64,000 nucleotides of DNA from Candidatus Methylomirabilota bacterium. Its GTDB lineage: Bacteria > Methylomirabilota > Methylomirabilia > Rokubacteriales > CSP1-6. Location: NCBI GenBank assembly GCA_035764725.1, contig DASTYT010000094.1:1-64000 (forward strand). The letters run 5' to 3'. A model generated the notes under the pieces. That model searched no databases, was not told the DNA's origin, and was given only the letters and a program-made list of their open reading frames with translations. Shown here piece after piece: positions 18,157 through 26,428 of the stretch (within the stretch, counting starts at the first letter, position 1; each line of letters begins with the position of its first letter). A program made the position numbers and the translations under genes.

Positions 18157-19190
18157 TTCGATGGTCCTTTGATGGGAGGGAGCGAGGGGCGCACGCCGGT
18201 CAGCCGCGCGAAGCGCCGCGCCAGCCGCTCGCCGAAGCTCGAGGCGTCGATGCGGGTCAGCGGCGTGCCCGCGCGCGCGGCCAGGACGCGCTGCTCGGCT
18301 ACGCGGAGAAACCCGCGCATGCAGCCCAGGGCCTCGTAGTACCGGAAGGCGGACGGGGCGAGCGGGGCCGCGCGTCGATGCCCGGCCATGAAACGACGCA
18401 CCAGGGCCAGGCGCGCGGCGCGGACCACCCACCGCATGGACCGCGGCACCTCCACCAGGTCCGCCGGTGCGTAGCGCAGGATCACCCGCGAGTTCGCCAC
18501 GTCGTACTCGCGCTCGGCGAAGAGCGTGTTGGGCCAGTCGAGCACGCCGGTGAGCTCGAGTCGATCGTTCACGAGGAGGTTCTGGGGGTGGAAGTCGCCG
18601 TGGCAGACCACGGTCGGCCCCTCCACCGACGGCCGGCTCGCGCGGAGCCAGCCGAGCGCGGGCGCCAGGCCCAGGAGCGAGCTGCGCGCCACGCGCCGCT
18701 CGTACTGGGCGAGCTCACCCTCCACCGTGTGCTCGCGGCTGCCGTTCGGCATCGCGCCCTCGATGGCCTTCAGCACCGGCTCCGGATCGAGAGCGTGCAG
18801 GCGGCGCTGCGCCCGCACCAATGCCCGCGCCATGCCGAGCCGGCGCATCGCGAGGAGCGGCCGGCCGGGCAGCCGCTCCATGATCAGAAAGCCCGCGCCG
18901 AGGATGCCCGGGTCCGCGCTGGCCAGCGGCACGCGCGGCGCGGGATAGCCCTGCTCGGCGAGCGCATTCTGGATGGCCTGCTCGCGGAGCGCCCGCCGTG
19001 GATCGTAGTGCGGCGCCAGCACGCGGAGAATGAGCGGCCCGGACAGATTGGGCGGCGCCCCGACGAGGCGCAGCGTATAGATCGTGGTGTCGAAGCCGCC
19101 CGACACCGGCGCGGGCGGCTCGGCCAGCCCGACGCGAGCACCGTCGAGCGACGCGCTCAGGTACTCGACGAGCCGGGCCCCGTCGATCAC
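18153..19190 (-). CDS. Aminoglycoside phosphotransferase-family (APH) protein
   Basis: A 345-residue protein with the APH/choline-kinase fold. The Brenner motif VCHGDFHPQNLLVNDRLE near residue 197, with the catalytic Asp, and VLDWPNTLFAE with the metal-binding DW are both intact. N-terminal LILRVLAPHYDP supplies the ATP-binding lysine/arginine region. Such proteins phosphorylate hydroxyls of small metabolites; antibiotic resistance is not implied. It is the first gene of the hydantoinase operon, begins with GTG and overlaps HyuA by four bases. Why a sugar-kinase-like enzyme leads this operon is unclear; it may phosphorylate a nucleoside or an imported substrate. Confidence 0.86.
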   Translation of the reverse strand: MIDGARLVEYLSASLDGARVGLAEPPAPVSGGFDTTIYTLRLVGAPPNLSGPLILRVLAPHYDPRRALREQAIQNALAEQGYPAPRVPLASADPGILGAGFLIMERLPGRPLLAMRRLGMARALVRAQRRLHALDPEPVLKAIEGAMPNGSREHTVEGELAQYERRVARSSLLGLAPALGWLRASRPSVEGPTVVCHGDFHPQNLLVNDRLELTGVLDWPNTLFAEREYDVANSRVILRYAPADLVEVPRSMRWVVRAARLALVRRFMAGHRRAAPLAPSAFRYYEALGCMRGFLRVAEQRVLAARAGTPLTRIDASSFGERLARRFARLTGVRPSLPPIKGPSK

Positions 19191-19217
19191 GCGGGCGCGC
19201 TCACGACGCTGGCTCGC

Positions 19218-21296
19218 TCACGACGCCCGGCCGAGCGTGGTCAGCGTGAAGGCGTGGTCCAGGGCGATCTCGCGGAGGAAGTCGTAGCGGCCGGAGGCGC
19301 CCCCGTGCCCCGCCGCCATGTTGATCTTGAAGAGGAGGGGGTGGTCGTCGGCCTTCAGGTCCCGCATGCGGGCTACCCACTTGGCGGGCTCCCAGTACAT
19401 GACCTGGCTGTCGTTGAGGGCGGTGCGCGCGAGGATGATCGGGTAGTGCCGCGGGCCCAGGTTGGTGTAGGGGCAATAGCTCCTCATGTACTCGTAGTGC
19501 TCGCGGATCTTGGGATTGCCCCACTCCTCGAACTCGCCCACCGTCAGCGGAAGGCTCTCGTCCAGCATGGTGTTGATCACGTCCACGAATGGCACGCGCA
19601 GGAGCGCGGCGTGGCAGAGCTCCGGCCGCATGTTCAGCACGGCGCCGATGAGGAGCCCACCCGCGCTGCCGCCCTCGATCACGAGACGGGGGCTCGCCGT
19701 GTAGCCCTGGCCGATCAGGTGCTCAGCGCACGCGATGAAGTCGGTGAACGTGTGCTTCTTCTGCAGCATCCGGCCGGCATCGTGCCAGCGCTTGCCCATG
19801 TCGCCGCCGCCGCGCACGTGGGCGATGGCGAAGGCGACGCCCCGATCCAGCAGGCTGAGACGGTTGGACGAGAACGCCGGCGAGGCCACGATGCCGTAGG
19901 CGCCGTAGCCGTTCAGCAGCAGCGGGCTCGAGCCGTCGCGCGGCGTGTCCTTGCGGCAGACGAGCGAGATCGGCACACGCGTCCCGTCGGACGCGGTGGC
20001 GTGAATGCGCTCCACGCGATAGCGCGTGGAGTCGTAGTGTCCCAGCACCTCCTGCCGCTTGAGGAGGTTGAGCCGCGCCGTCCCCATCTCGTAGTCGTAG
20101 ATGGTGGGCGGGGTGATGAAGGACTGATACGCGAAGCGGTAGCCGGAGGCGTCGAACTCGGGATTCGCCTCCGCCTCGATGTCGTAGGCCGGTTCGGGGA
20201 ACTGCACGTGGCGCGAGGTCCCGTCGGCCAGCGAGACGACGCGGAGGCGGTTGAGCCCCTCCTCGCGCTCGAGCACCACGTAGTGGGACGCGAACACGTC
20301 CACGTCCTCCAGCGTCACATCCTCGCGGTGCGCGATCAGCTCCGTCCAGCTCTCCGAACCCGGTTCGCCCTCCGGCGCCCAGACGAGGCGAAAGTTACGG
20401 CGGCCGCCGGCGTTGGTGCGGATGTAGAAGCGGCCGCCATCGGGCCCGAGGCCGTGGTCCACCTCGTACTCGTGCTCCTTCTCGCGCGAGAGAATGGTGC
20501 GCCACTCGGCGTCCACTCGGTGGGCAGGGATGAAGCGATGCTCGGTGGTGGTGAAGGAGCGCGAGGCGCAGAGGACGAGGGCCCGGCTCCGCGAGCGCCA
20601 CACGCCCAGGCGGAACAGCTCGTCGTCCTCCTGCCAGAGGAGCACGTCGTCGCGGTCGCCCAGGCGATGACGCCACAGGCGGTAGGCGCGCTTGGCGTCG
20701 TCCTCGGTGACGTGGAAGAGGGTGGCGGAGTCCGCCGCCCACGCCACCGACGACACGCGCTCGATCCGGTCCGGGAGGAGCGCGCCCGTCCGGAGATCCT
20801 TCACGTGGAGCGTGTATTCGCGGAACCCGGTGGTGTCGAGCGTGTAGGCGAGGAGTTGGCCGTCGTCCGACACCGAATACATGCCGAGGGCGAGGAACGG
20901 CAGCCCGACGGCCAGCGCGTTGAGATCGAGCGTGACCTCCTCGGGCGCGCTCAGGCCGCCGGCCTTGCGGCAGTAGATCGGGTACTGCTTGCCCTTCTCG
21001 GTACGCGCGTAGTAGAAGTGCCCGCCCCGGCGATAGGGCACCGTCTCGTCGTCTTCCTTGATGCGGCCCAGCATCTCCGCGTAGAGCGCCTGCTGGAAGG
21101 CCTCAGTGGGCTTCATCACCGCGTCGGAGTAGGCGTTCTCGGCCTCGAGATAGGCGAGGACCTCGGCGTCCTCCTTCCGGCGCAGCCAGTGGTACTCGTC
21201 CACGAGGCGGTCGCCGTGGACCTCGGTCACCCGGGGGTCTTTCCGGGCGCGCGGCGGCGTGGGAGCGGAGGGTGTCCCGAGGCTCACGCTATCCAT
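19218..21296 (-). CDS. Prolyl oligopeptidase family S9 serine peptidase, oligopeptidase B-like
   Basis: A 692-residue cytoplasmic peptidase. It has a beta-propeller N-terminal half and a C-terminal alpha/beta hydrolase. The catalytic triad is visible: Ser in GGSAGGLLIG near residue 543, Asp in ALNDSQVMYWEP near residue 628 and His in AGHGGASGRYD near residue 664, at spacings close to those of Escherichia coli oligopeptidase B. The N terminus RKDPRVTEVHGDRLVDEYHW matches the S9A family. ATG at 21296 is preferred over the upstream in-frame ATG because the latter would place its start inside the divergent gene. It would trim short basic peptides, in line with the peptide transporters nearby. Confidence 0.92.
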   Translation of the reverse strand: MDSVSLGTPSAPTPPRARKDPRVTEVHGDRLVDEYHWLRRKEDAEVLAYLEAENAYSDAVMKPTEAFQQALYAEMLGRIKEDDETVPYRRGGHFYYARTEKGKQYPIYCRKAGGLSAPEEVTLDLNALAVGLPFLALGMYSVSDDGQLLAYTLDTTGFREYTLHVKDLRTGALLPDRIERVSSVAWAADSATLFHVTEDDAKRAYRLWRHRLGDRDDVLLWQEDDELFRLGVWRSRSRALVLCASRSFTTTEHRFIPAHRVDAEWRTILSREKEHEYEVDHGLGPDGGRFYIRTNAGGRRNFRLVWAPEGEPGSESWTELIAHREDVTLEDVDVFASHYVVLEREEGLNRLRVVSLADGTSRHVQFPEPAYDIEAEANPEFDASGYRFAYQSFITPPTIYDYEMGTARLNLLKRQEVLGHYDSTRYRVERIHATASDGTRVPISLVCRKDTPRDGSSPLLLNGYGAYGIVASPAFSSNRLSLLDRGVAFAIAHVRGGGDMGKRWHDAGRMLQKKHTFTDFIACAEHLIGQGYTASPRLVIEGGSAGGLLIGAVLNMRPELCHAALLRVPFVDVINTMLDESLPLTVGEFEEWGNPKIREHYEYMRSYCPYTNLGPRHYPIILARTALNDSQVMYWEPAKWVARMRDLKADDHPLLFKINMAAGHGGASGRYDFLREIALDHAFTLTTLGRAS

Positions 21297-21309
21297 ATAA
21301 CACGGTAAG

Positions 21310-22593
21310 ATGAGCCCCATGCCGGGCGCTCAGCCCTTCTCGGGCATCGAGGTCGTCGAGTTCGGCCAGTTCATCGCAGTCCCCTATTGCGCGCAGCTCC
21401 TCGCCGACGGCGGCGCGCACGTGATCAAGATCGAAGCGCTCGAGGGCGATCCCGTGCGTCTGCTGGCGCCACTGGCTCCCGGGGAGACGCGGCACTTCAT
21501 CTCGCGCAATCGCGGGAAGCATTCCCTGCCCTTGAATCTCAAGCACCCGGGCGCTCAGCGCATCATCGATGCGCTGCTCGCGCGCGCGGACGTCGTGCTG
21601 ACGAACTTCCGGCCGGGCCTGGCGCGCGACCTGGGCCTCGACTACGCCACGCTCGCCCCGCGCTATCCGCGGTTGATCGTGGGCAACGTCACCGCGTTCG
21701 GTCCGCGCGGTCCCGACGCGCTCCTGCCCGGCATGGACCTCGTGGTACAGGCGCGCAGCGGACTCATGACCGCGAACGGCCGCCTCCAGGACGGGAACCC
21801 GGCGGTGGGCGATCCACCCGCGGCTGACTACATGTGCGCGATGACGCTGGCCTTCGGCATCGCCTCCGCGCTCCTGCGCCGCACGCAAACCGGGCGGGGC
21901 GGCGAGGTAGACGTGGCGCTGCTCATGGCCGCCCTCGTGCTGCAGAACAACGGCATGGTGCGGGTGGACAAGGCCGACAAGCCCGTGCTCGACGACCTCA
22001 ACGCGCGCCTCGCCGAGCTGCGCGCGCGCGGCGCGCCCTACACCGAGCAGGCGAGCCTGGTGCCGCAGATCCGCACGCACGCCATGGTGCGCGTGTACTA
22101 CCGCACCTACGCCACCAAGGACGCGACCCTCGCCGTCGCTTGCGTGAGCCCGAGCCTCCAGCGGGCCTTCATGCGCGCGGTGGGGATGAAGGACCGCGCC
22201 CACGAGCATCCCATCACCGATCCCGCCGAGCTCCAGCGTCACTATCAGGCGCTGGGCGCCTCGATGGAGGCGCTCATGCGGACGCGCACCACCGCGGAGT
22301 GGAAGGCGGCGCTGGATGCGGCGGCCCTGCCGGCGGCGGGCGTGAAGCTGCCCATCGAGATGATGGAGGACGAGCAGGCGCTGGCCAACGACATGCTCCA
22401 CGATCTCGACCACCCCGCGCTGGGCACGGTGCGGGTGGTGTCCACCCCGATCCGGATGGACGGCGGAGGCTTCCGGCCCTCGCCGGCCACGCGCGCGCTC
22501 GCCTCGGAGACGCGCGACATCCTCGCGGGCCTGGGGTTCACGCCGGACGAGATCGCCGCCATGCTGCGCGAGGGCGCCACGCGCGCGCAGTAA
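21310..22593 (+). CDS. CaiB/BaiF family III CoA-transferase
   Basis: A 427-residue class III CoA-transferase that moves CoA between two carboxylic acids through an aspartyl-CoA intermediate. Family features are GIEVVEFGQFIAVPYCAQLL near the N terminus, ADVVLTNFRPGLARDLGLDY, the catalytic Asp in LLPGMDLVVQARSGLM near residue 143, and the C-terminal DEIAAMLREGA. Either ATG at 21310 or 21319 could be the start. The start codon lies only 13 bases from the divergent S9 peptidase start, so its promoter must overlap one of the coding regions. Donor and acceptor acids cannot be predicted. Confidence 0.93.
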   Translation: MSPMPGAQPFSGIEVVEFGQFIAVPYCAQLLADGGAHVIKIEALEGDPVRLLAPLAPGETRHFISRNRGKHSLPLNLKHPGAQRIIDALLARADVVLTNFRPGLARDLGLDYATLAPRYPRLIVGNVTAFGPRGPDALLPGMDLVVQARSGLMTANGRLQDGNPAVGDPPAADYMCAMTLAFGIASALLRRTQTGRGGEVDVALLMAALVLQNNGMVRVDKADKPVLDDLNARLAELRARGAPYTEQASLVPQIRTHAMVRVYYRTYATKDATLAVACVSPSLQRAFMRAVGMKDRAHEHPITDPAELQRHYQALGASMEALMRTRTTAEWKAALDAAALPAAGVKLPIEMMEDEQALANDMLHDLDHPALGTVRVVSTPIRMDGGGFRPSPATRALASETRDILAGLGFTPDEIAAMLREGATRAQ

Positions 22594-22615
22594 CGGACGC
22601 GGCCGAGCGCGCGCC

Positions 22616-23134
22616 ATGTCGCAGATCGACGAGCTCTTCGGCGCCGTCCGCAAGAACGAGCTCGCGCGCGTCGCCTCCCTGCTCGATGGCGAGCCGACTC
22701 TGGCCCGCGCGCGGAAGGATGGCGCCTCCGCCGTGCTCTTCGCCCGCTACTGCGGCCACCACGAGATCGTCGTGCTCATTCGCCGCCGGGTTACCGCCCT
22801 CGACGTCTTCGAGGCCTGCGCCCTCGGCGACACCGAGCGGCTCGCCGCGCTGCTGGACGCCGATCCGGCGCTGGTCAACGCGGTGGCCGAGGACGGGTTC
22901 GGTCCCCTCGGCCTGGCCTCCTTCTTCGATCACGAGCCCGCCGTGCGGCTGCTGCTCTCCCGCGGGGCCCACGTGGACCAGGCCTCGGCCAACGGCATGC
23001 GGGTGGAGCTAATCGAGCTGCTCCTCGGGTTCGGGGCCGACCCGACCGTTCACGACGGTGAAGGCCACTCGGCTGCCGACCATGCCCGCTCGCGGGGCCA
23101 CGAGGAAGCGGCGCGCCGCCTCGGATGGAGGTAA
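22616..23134 (+). CDS. Ankyrin-repeat protein with an apparent internal deletion
   Basis: A 172-residue cytoplasmic protein of ankyrin repeats. Repeat-like pieces are FARYCGHHEIV, DVFEACALGDTERLAALLDA, LASFFDHEPAVRLLLSRGAHVD and, at the end, ELIELLLGFGADPTVHDGEG. The first of these is atypical. The usual turn and first helix (roughly RVTPLHxAxxxGxxE) are missing at NGMRV-ELIELLL near residue 128: the sequence jumps straight from an inter-repeat loop to the second helix of a later repeat, as if about 30-70 residues were deleted in frame. Ankyrin proteins mediate protein binding; no partner is evident. It lies between a CoA-transferase gene and the sigma-F1 fusion gene. Confidence 0.8.
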   Translation: MSQIDELFGAVRKNELARVASLLDGEPTLARARKDGASAVLFARYCGHHEIVVLIRRRVTALDVFEACALGDTERLAALLDADPALVNAVAEDGFGPLGLASFFDHEPAVRLLLSRGAHVDQASANGMRVELIELLLGFGADPTVHDGEGHSAADHARSRGHEEAARRLGWR

Positions 23135-23177
23135 AGGTCCCGCCCGGCTCCCGGCACCTCCTGGTAGGAGGAGGGAG

Positions 23178-24839
23178 ATGGATCTCGCGACCCTGATCGG
23201 TCGGGCCCAGCAGCAGGATCTCGACGCGTTCGCCGAGATCACGCGTCGGTTCCAGCACATGGCCTTCGGCTATGCGCTCTCGATCCTCCGTGACCTCGGG
23301 AAGGCCGAGGACGTCGTGCAAGAGTCCTTCGTCGCGGCGTGGTTCGGCCTGGCCCGGCTGGAGGATCCGGCCGCCTTCCCCGGCTGGCTTCGGGGCATCG
23401 TCCGCCATCAGGCGCACCGAGTGCTGCGCCGCAAGCATCTGGAGGCGGCCCTGCCGCTGGCCGAGGCCCATGGGCTCGCCGCCGAGGCGCCGGAGCCGGA
23501 AGGGCGCATCGAGCGGGGCCGGCGCGCGAACACCATCCTCGCCGCCATCACGGAGCTGCCCGACCCCCTGCGCGAGGTCGTTATCCTCTTTTACGTGCAC
23601 GAGTGCTCGCAGCAGGACATCGCCACGTTCCTGGGCCTGCCCGTGACCACGGTGAACAACCGCCTGCACGCCGCCCGCGCGAAGCTCAAGAGAAAGGTCA
23701 TCGCGATGGTGAAGGACACGCTCGCCTCACACGCCCTGCCCGACGACTTCGCCGCGCGCATCGGCCGTATCGTGCGTGCGCGGGAGGGCGTGATCGAGGC
23801 CCGCTTCGATCCGGAGGCCCTGCCGGGTGTCCTCACCGAGCTGACGGTGAGCGACGAGGCGCGGCAGCGGGCGATCATCGCGCAGGTCGTCCAGCGGCGG
23901 CCCGACGGCCTGGTCCGCGCGGTCTCGACCGGGCCCGCCGACGCCCTCAGCCCCGGCATGGCGGTGCTGAGCGAGCGTCGTCCGCCCCGGACGCCGCTCC
24001 GGCGGGAGGACTTCGCGCGAACCGTCGCGATCCTGAGCGGTCCGCCCGAACCGAAGAGCAGTGGGGCGCGGCTGCTCGAGACCGGGGTCAAGGTCATCGA
24101 CGTGATGTGCCCGCTCAACGCCGGCGGCACTCTCGCGGTGGCCGGTGAGTACCAGGCGGGGACGGTGGTGCTCGTGGAAGAGCTGGTGCGGCGGCTCTGC
24201 AGCGGCGCCGACCGGTTGTCGATCTTCTCCATGATCCCGGTGCCGATGACGATGTCCGTCGAGGAGCTGTGGAAGAAGGAGGGCTTCAGCGAGGGTACGG
24301 TAGGCGCGGTCGAGACCTTCTACTTCCCCGGAGAGGAAGGGGCATGGACGACCGACCGCCTGGCGAGCCTTGCCGGCGTGGACGCGATGATCCGCCTCTC
24401 GGAGGCCGTCGCGAAGATCGGGATCTACCCGCCGGTCGATCCCCTCGCCTCGCGCTCGCGCGTGTTAGAAACCGCCGCTGTGAGTCCCGCGCACATGGAC
24501 CTCGCGCGGCGCGCGAGGCAGGCGCTCGCCCTCGCCACCGCGCCCGAGGGGGCGCCCGAGCACGAGCTCGCCCGGCAGCGGGCACGCAAGCTCCTGCGCT
24601 TCTTCGCCCAGCCCTTCTTCGTGGCCGAACCCTACACCAAGCGGCCCGGCTCCCACGTTCCCCTCGCCGAGGCTCTGCGCGGCTGCCGCGCCATCCTCGA
24701 CGGCGAGTGCGACGACCTCCCCGCCCAGGCGTTCTACTTCACCGGGACGCTGGACGACGTGCGCCGCGCCGCAGCCGCGCCGGCCGCTCGGCAAGGAGCA
24801 GGAGGCGCGGCGAGCTCCGGCGGAAGCGCGAGCCCTTGA
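23178..24839 (+). CDS. ECF-type sigma factor fused to a degenerate F1-ATPase beta-like region
   Basis: A 553-residue protein, start ATG at 23178 after GGAGGAGGGAG. Residues about 10-85 form sigma-70 region 2 (AEDVVQESFVAAWFGLARL, then PGWLRGIVRHQAHRVLRRK) and 118-172 region 4 (ELPDPLREVVILFYVHECSQ and FLGLPVTTVNNRLHAARAKL). From about 190 the sequence follows the ATP-synthase beta subunit: GRIVRAREGVIEARFDPEAL (beta barrel), ETGVKVIDVMCPL, a lost Walker A (GEYQAGTVVLVEELV, lacking the lysine), GIYPPVDPLASRSRVLE near 415-431, FAQPFFVAEPYTKRPGSHVP near 476-495, and LPAQAFYFTG at the end. The Walker B core is deleted or unrecognisable. The beta-like part therefore cannot hydrolyse ATP in the normal way and may sense nucleotide or bind a partner. 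Confidence 0.88.
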   Translation: MDLATLIGRAQQQDLDAFAEITRRFQHMAFGYALSILRDLGKAEDVVQESFVAAWFGLARLEDPAAFPGWLRGIVRHQAHRVLRRKHLEAALPLAEAHGLAAEAPEPEGRIERGRRANTILAAITELPDPLREVVILFYVHECSQQDIATFLGLPVTTVNNRLHAARAKLKRKVIAMVKDTLASHALPDDFAARIGRIVRAREGVIEARFDPEALPGVLTELTVSDEARQRAIIAQVVQRRPDGLVRAVSTGPADALSPGMAVLSERRPPRTPLRREDFARTVAILSGPPEPKSSGARLLETGVKVIDVMCPLNAGGTLAVAGEYQAGTVVLVEELVRRLCSGADRLSIFSMIPVPMTMSVEELWKKEGFSEGTVGAVETFYFPGEEGAWTTDRLASLAGVDAMIRLSEAVAKIGIYPPVDPLASRSRVLETAAVSPAHMDLARRARQALALATAPEGAPEHELARQRARKLLRFFAQPFFVAEPYTKRPGSHVPLAEALRGCRAILDGECDDLPAQAFYFTGTLDDVRRAAAAPAARQGAGGAASSGGSASP

Positions 24840-25542
24840 AGTCGCCGTAGGCGCGAAGGAGGCGGAGCCCCGCCGCCCGCAGATGACGGCGCCACTGGGC
24901 CGGCGTCCAGAGGCGAAGCCGAAAGCGTTTACGCGTGACCCTGGGCGTGCCGCGCGCCGTCCCGCCGCTGCGGACGATGAGCCACGTGGCCTCCTGCACG
25001 TGGGTGCGGCGGTCCACCTCGAGCGTCCAGAGCACGTAGAGGCCCCGCCGCGGTCGGCGCCAGTAATGCGTGGGCAGCGTGACGTCGTACGCGGGGTTGC
25101 GATGGTCCATCAGCAGCCGGCCGCCCGGCCTGAGCGCGCGGGCCATGCGCCGGAGCGCCGCCACGTTCTCGCGCTCGCTGAAGTAGCCGAAGCTCGTGAA
25201 CAGACAGATCACCGCATCGAACTCGGCGCGGTAGGCGAGCCGACGCATGTCGGCCCTGACGAAGCGCAGGCGCCCGCCCTCGCGGTGGGCGCGGCGCGCC
25301 TCGCGCAGCATGAGCGGGGAGAGATCGACGCCCACCGCCGTGTAGCCGCGGCGGGCCAGCTCGCCCGCGTGCCGGCCGAAGCCGCAGGGCACGTCCAGCA
25401 CGCGCGCGCTGGGCCGGAGGGCCAGGACGCGCTCCGCGAAGCTCACCTCGGCGCGGGTGCGCCGGGGCGTCAGGACGGGCCGATCGGTGGCGAGGTAGGT
25501 CTCGTCGAAGAACCCGCGGAACCACTCGCGCGGCGCCGGCAC
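24739..25542 (-). CDS. Class I SAM-dependent methyltransferase
   Basis: A 267-residue cytoplasmic methyltransferase. Motif I (VLDVPCGFGRHAGEL) near residue 50, motif II (TAVGVDLSPLMLREA) near 70, the acidic post-motif RADMRRL, and EFDAVICLFTSFGYF are the SAM-binding landmarks. It begins with GTG two bases before the stop of the hydrolase upstream and is the last gene of the amidase-dehalogenase operon. Its 3' end runs about 101 bases into the convergent sigma-F1 fusion gene, so the last 33 residues (arginine-rich) lie antisense to the fusion's tail. The methyl acceptor is unknown. Confidence 0.88.
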   Translation of the reverse strand: MPAPREWFRGFFDETYLATDRPVLTPRRTRAEVSFAERVLALRPSARVLDVPCGFGRHAGELARRGYTAVGVDLSPLMLREARRAHREGGRLRFVRADMRRLAYRAEFDAVICLFTSFGYFSERENVAALRRMARALRPGGRLLMDHRNPAYDVTLPTHYWRRPRRGLYVLWTLEVDRRTHVQEATWLIVRSGGTARGTPRVTRKRFRLRLWTPAQWRRHLRAAGLRLLRAYGDFKGSRFRRSSPRLLLLAERPARLRRGARRPASR

Positions 25543-25543
25543 G

Positions 25544-26419
25544 TCACCGTCCGTCTCGGTCGAGGAACCCGCCGATCAGCATGGCCAGCCGGTCCGGCGC
25601 CTCCTCGGGCGGGAAATGGCCCACGTCGGGTAGCCGCACCACCTCGGCCCGGGAAAAGGCCGACTGCAGGCGAAGGAGCTCCGGCTCGCGGATCGCCTGG
25701 TCCTTCATGCCCCACAGGATCAGCACCGGCAGATCGCGCAGGCGCTCGCGGCGCGTCCACAGGCGGTCGAACCATGCGCGGCTGCCGAGGAGGGCGCGGG
25801 CGTAGGCCCAGGTCGCCGCGCGCGAGGGGGGATCGGGGAAGGGCGCCAGGTACTGCGCGTGGACGTTTGGCGGAAGGCGCCGCGGGTCGCCGAACGCCCG
25901 CTTCATGATGAGCCGCGCCGAGACGTTCCACTCGAGATAGAGATAGCGTCCGAGGCGGCTCCCCGCCAGCCGCGCGAAGCGCGCGACGCGGCGATCGTCG
26001 GCGAGGGACCACATCCACGTGTTCATGAGGACGAGGCTTCGCACGTTCTGCGTCTGATCGATGGCGTAGTGCAGACCGAAGGGCCCACCGAAGTCGTGGA
26101 GAACCAGAGTGAGGTCGCGCAACCCGAGGCGCTCGATCAGCGTCCTGAGATTGGCCGCCTGATGCTCGGGCAGATACCACGAGCCGGGCGGGCGATCGGA
26201 GAGGCCAAAGCCCAAATGGTCGAGCGCGACGCAGCGGTAGCGCGGGGCCAGCGCCTTGACGAGGTGCCGCCAGAGGAACGACCAGTCGGGCGTGCCGTGC
26301 ACCATGACCACGGGCCGGCCCTGCCCCTCATCGATGTAGTGCAGGCGACCCGAGGGCAGATCGAGCCACCGTGAGGTAAAGGGGTACGCGACGCGATCGA
26401 GCCAGTCCGGCGCGGCCAC
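25544..26419 (-). CDS. Alpha/beta hydrolase, haloalkane dehalogenase-like
   Basis: A 291-residue alpha/beta-fold hydrolase, GTG start. The oxyanion region VVMVHGTPDWSFLWRHLV near residue 37 and the nucleophile elbow LVLHDFGGPFGLHYA near 104 (Asp rather than Ser) place it with haloalkane dehalogenases and epoxide hydrolases. The general-base His is in LPDVGHFPPEEAPDRLA. Relative to true haloalkane dehalogenases the two halide-binding residues are changed: HGNP is HGTP and DWGG is DFGG, so dehalogenase activity is doubtful and epoxide or ester hydrolysis is equally possible. It sits next to a type II haloacid-dehalogenase-like gene, nine bases away, in the amidase operon. Confidence 0.88.
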   Translation of the reverse strand: MAAPDWLDRVAYPFTSRWLDLPSGRLHYIDEGQGRPVVMVHGTPDWSFLWRHLVKALAPRYRCVALDHLGFGLSDRPPGSWYLPEHQAANLRTLIERLGLRDLTLVLHDFGGPFGLHYAIDQTQNVRSLVLMNTWMWSLADDRRVARFARLAGSRLGRYLYLEWNVSARLIMKRAFGDPRRLPPNVHAQYLAPFPDPPSRAATWAYARALLGSRAWFDRLWTRRERLRDLPVLILWGMKDQAIREPELLRLQSAFSRAEVVRLPDVGHFPPEEAPDRLAMLIGGFLDRDGR

Positions 26420-26428
26420 CGCGCCGGA

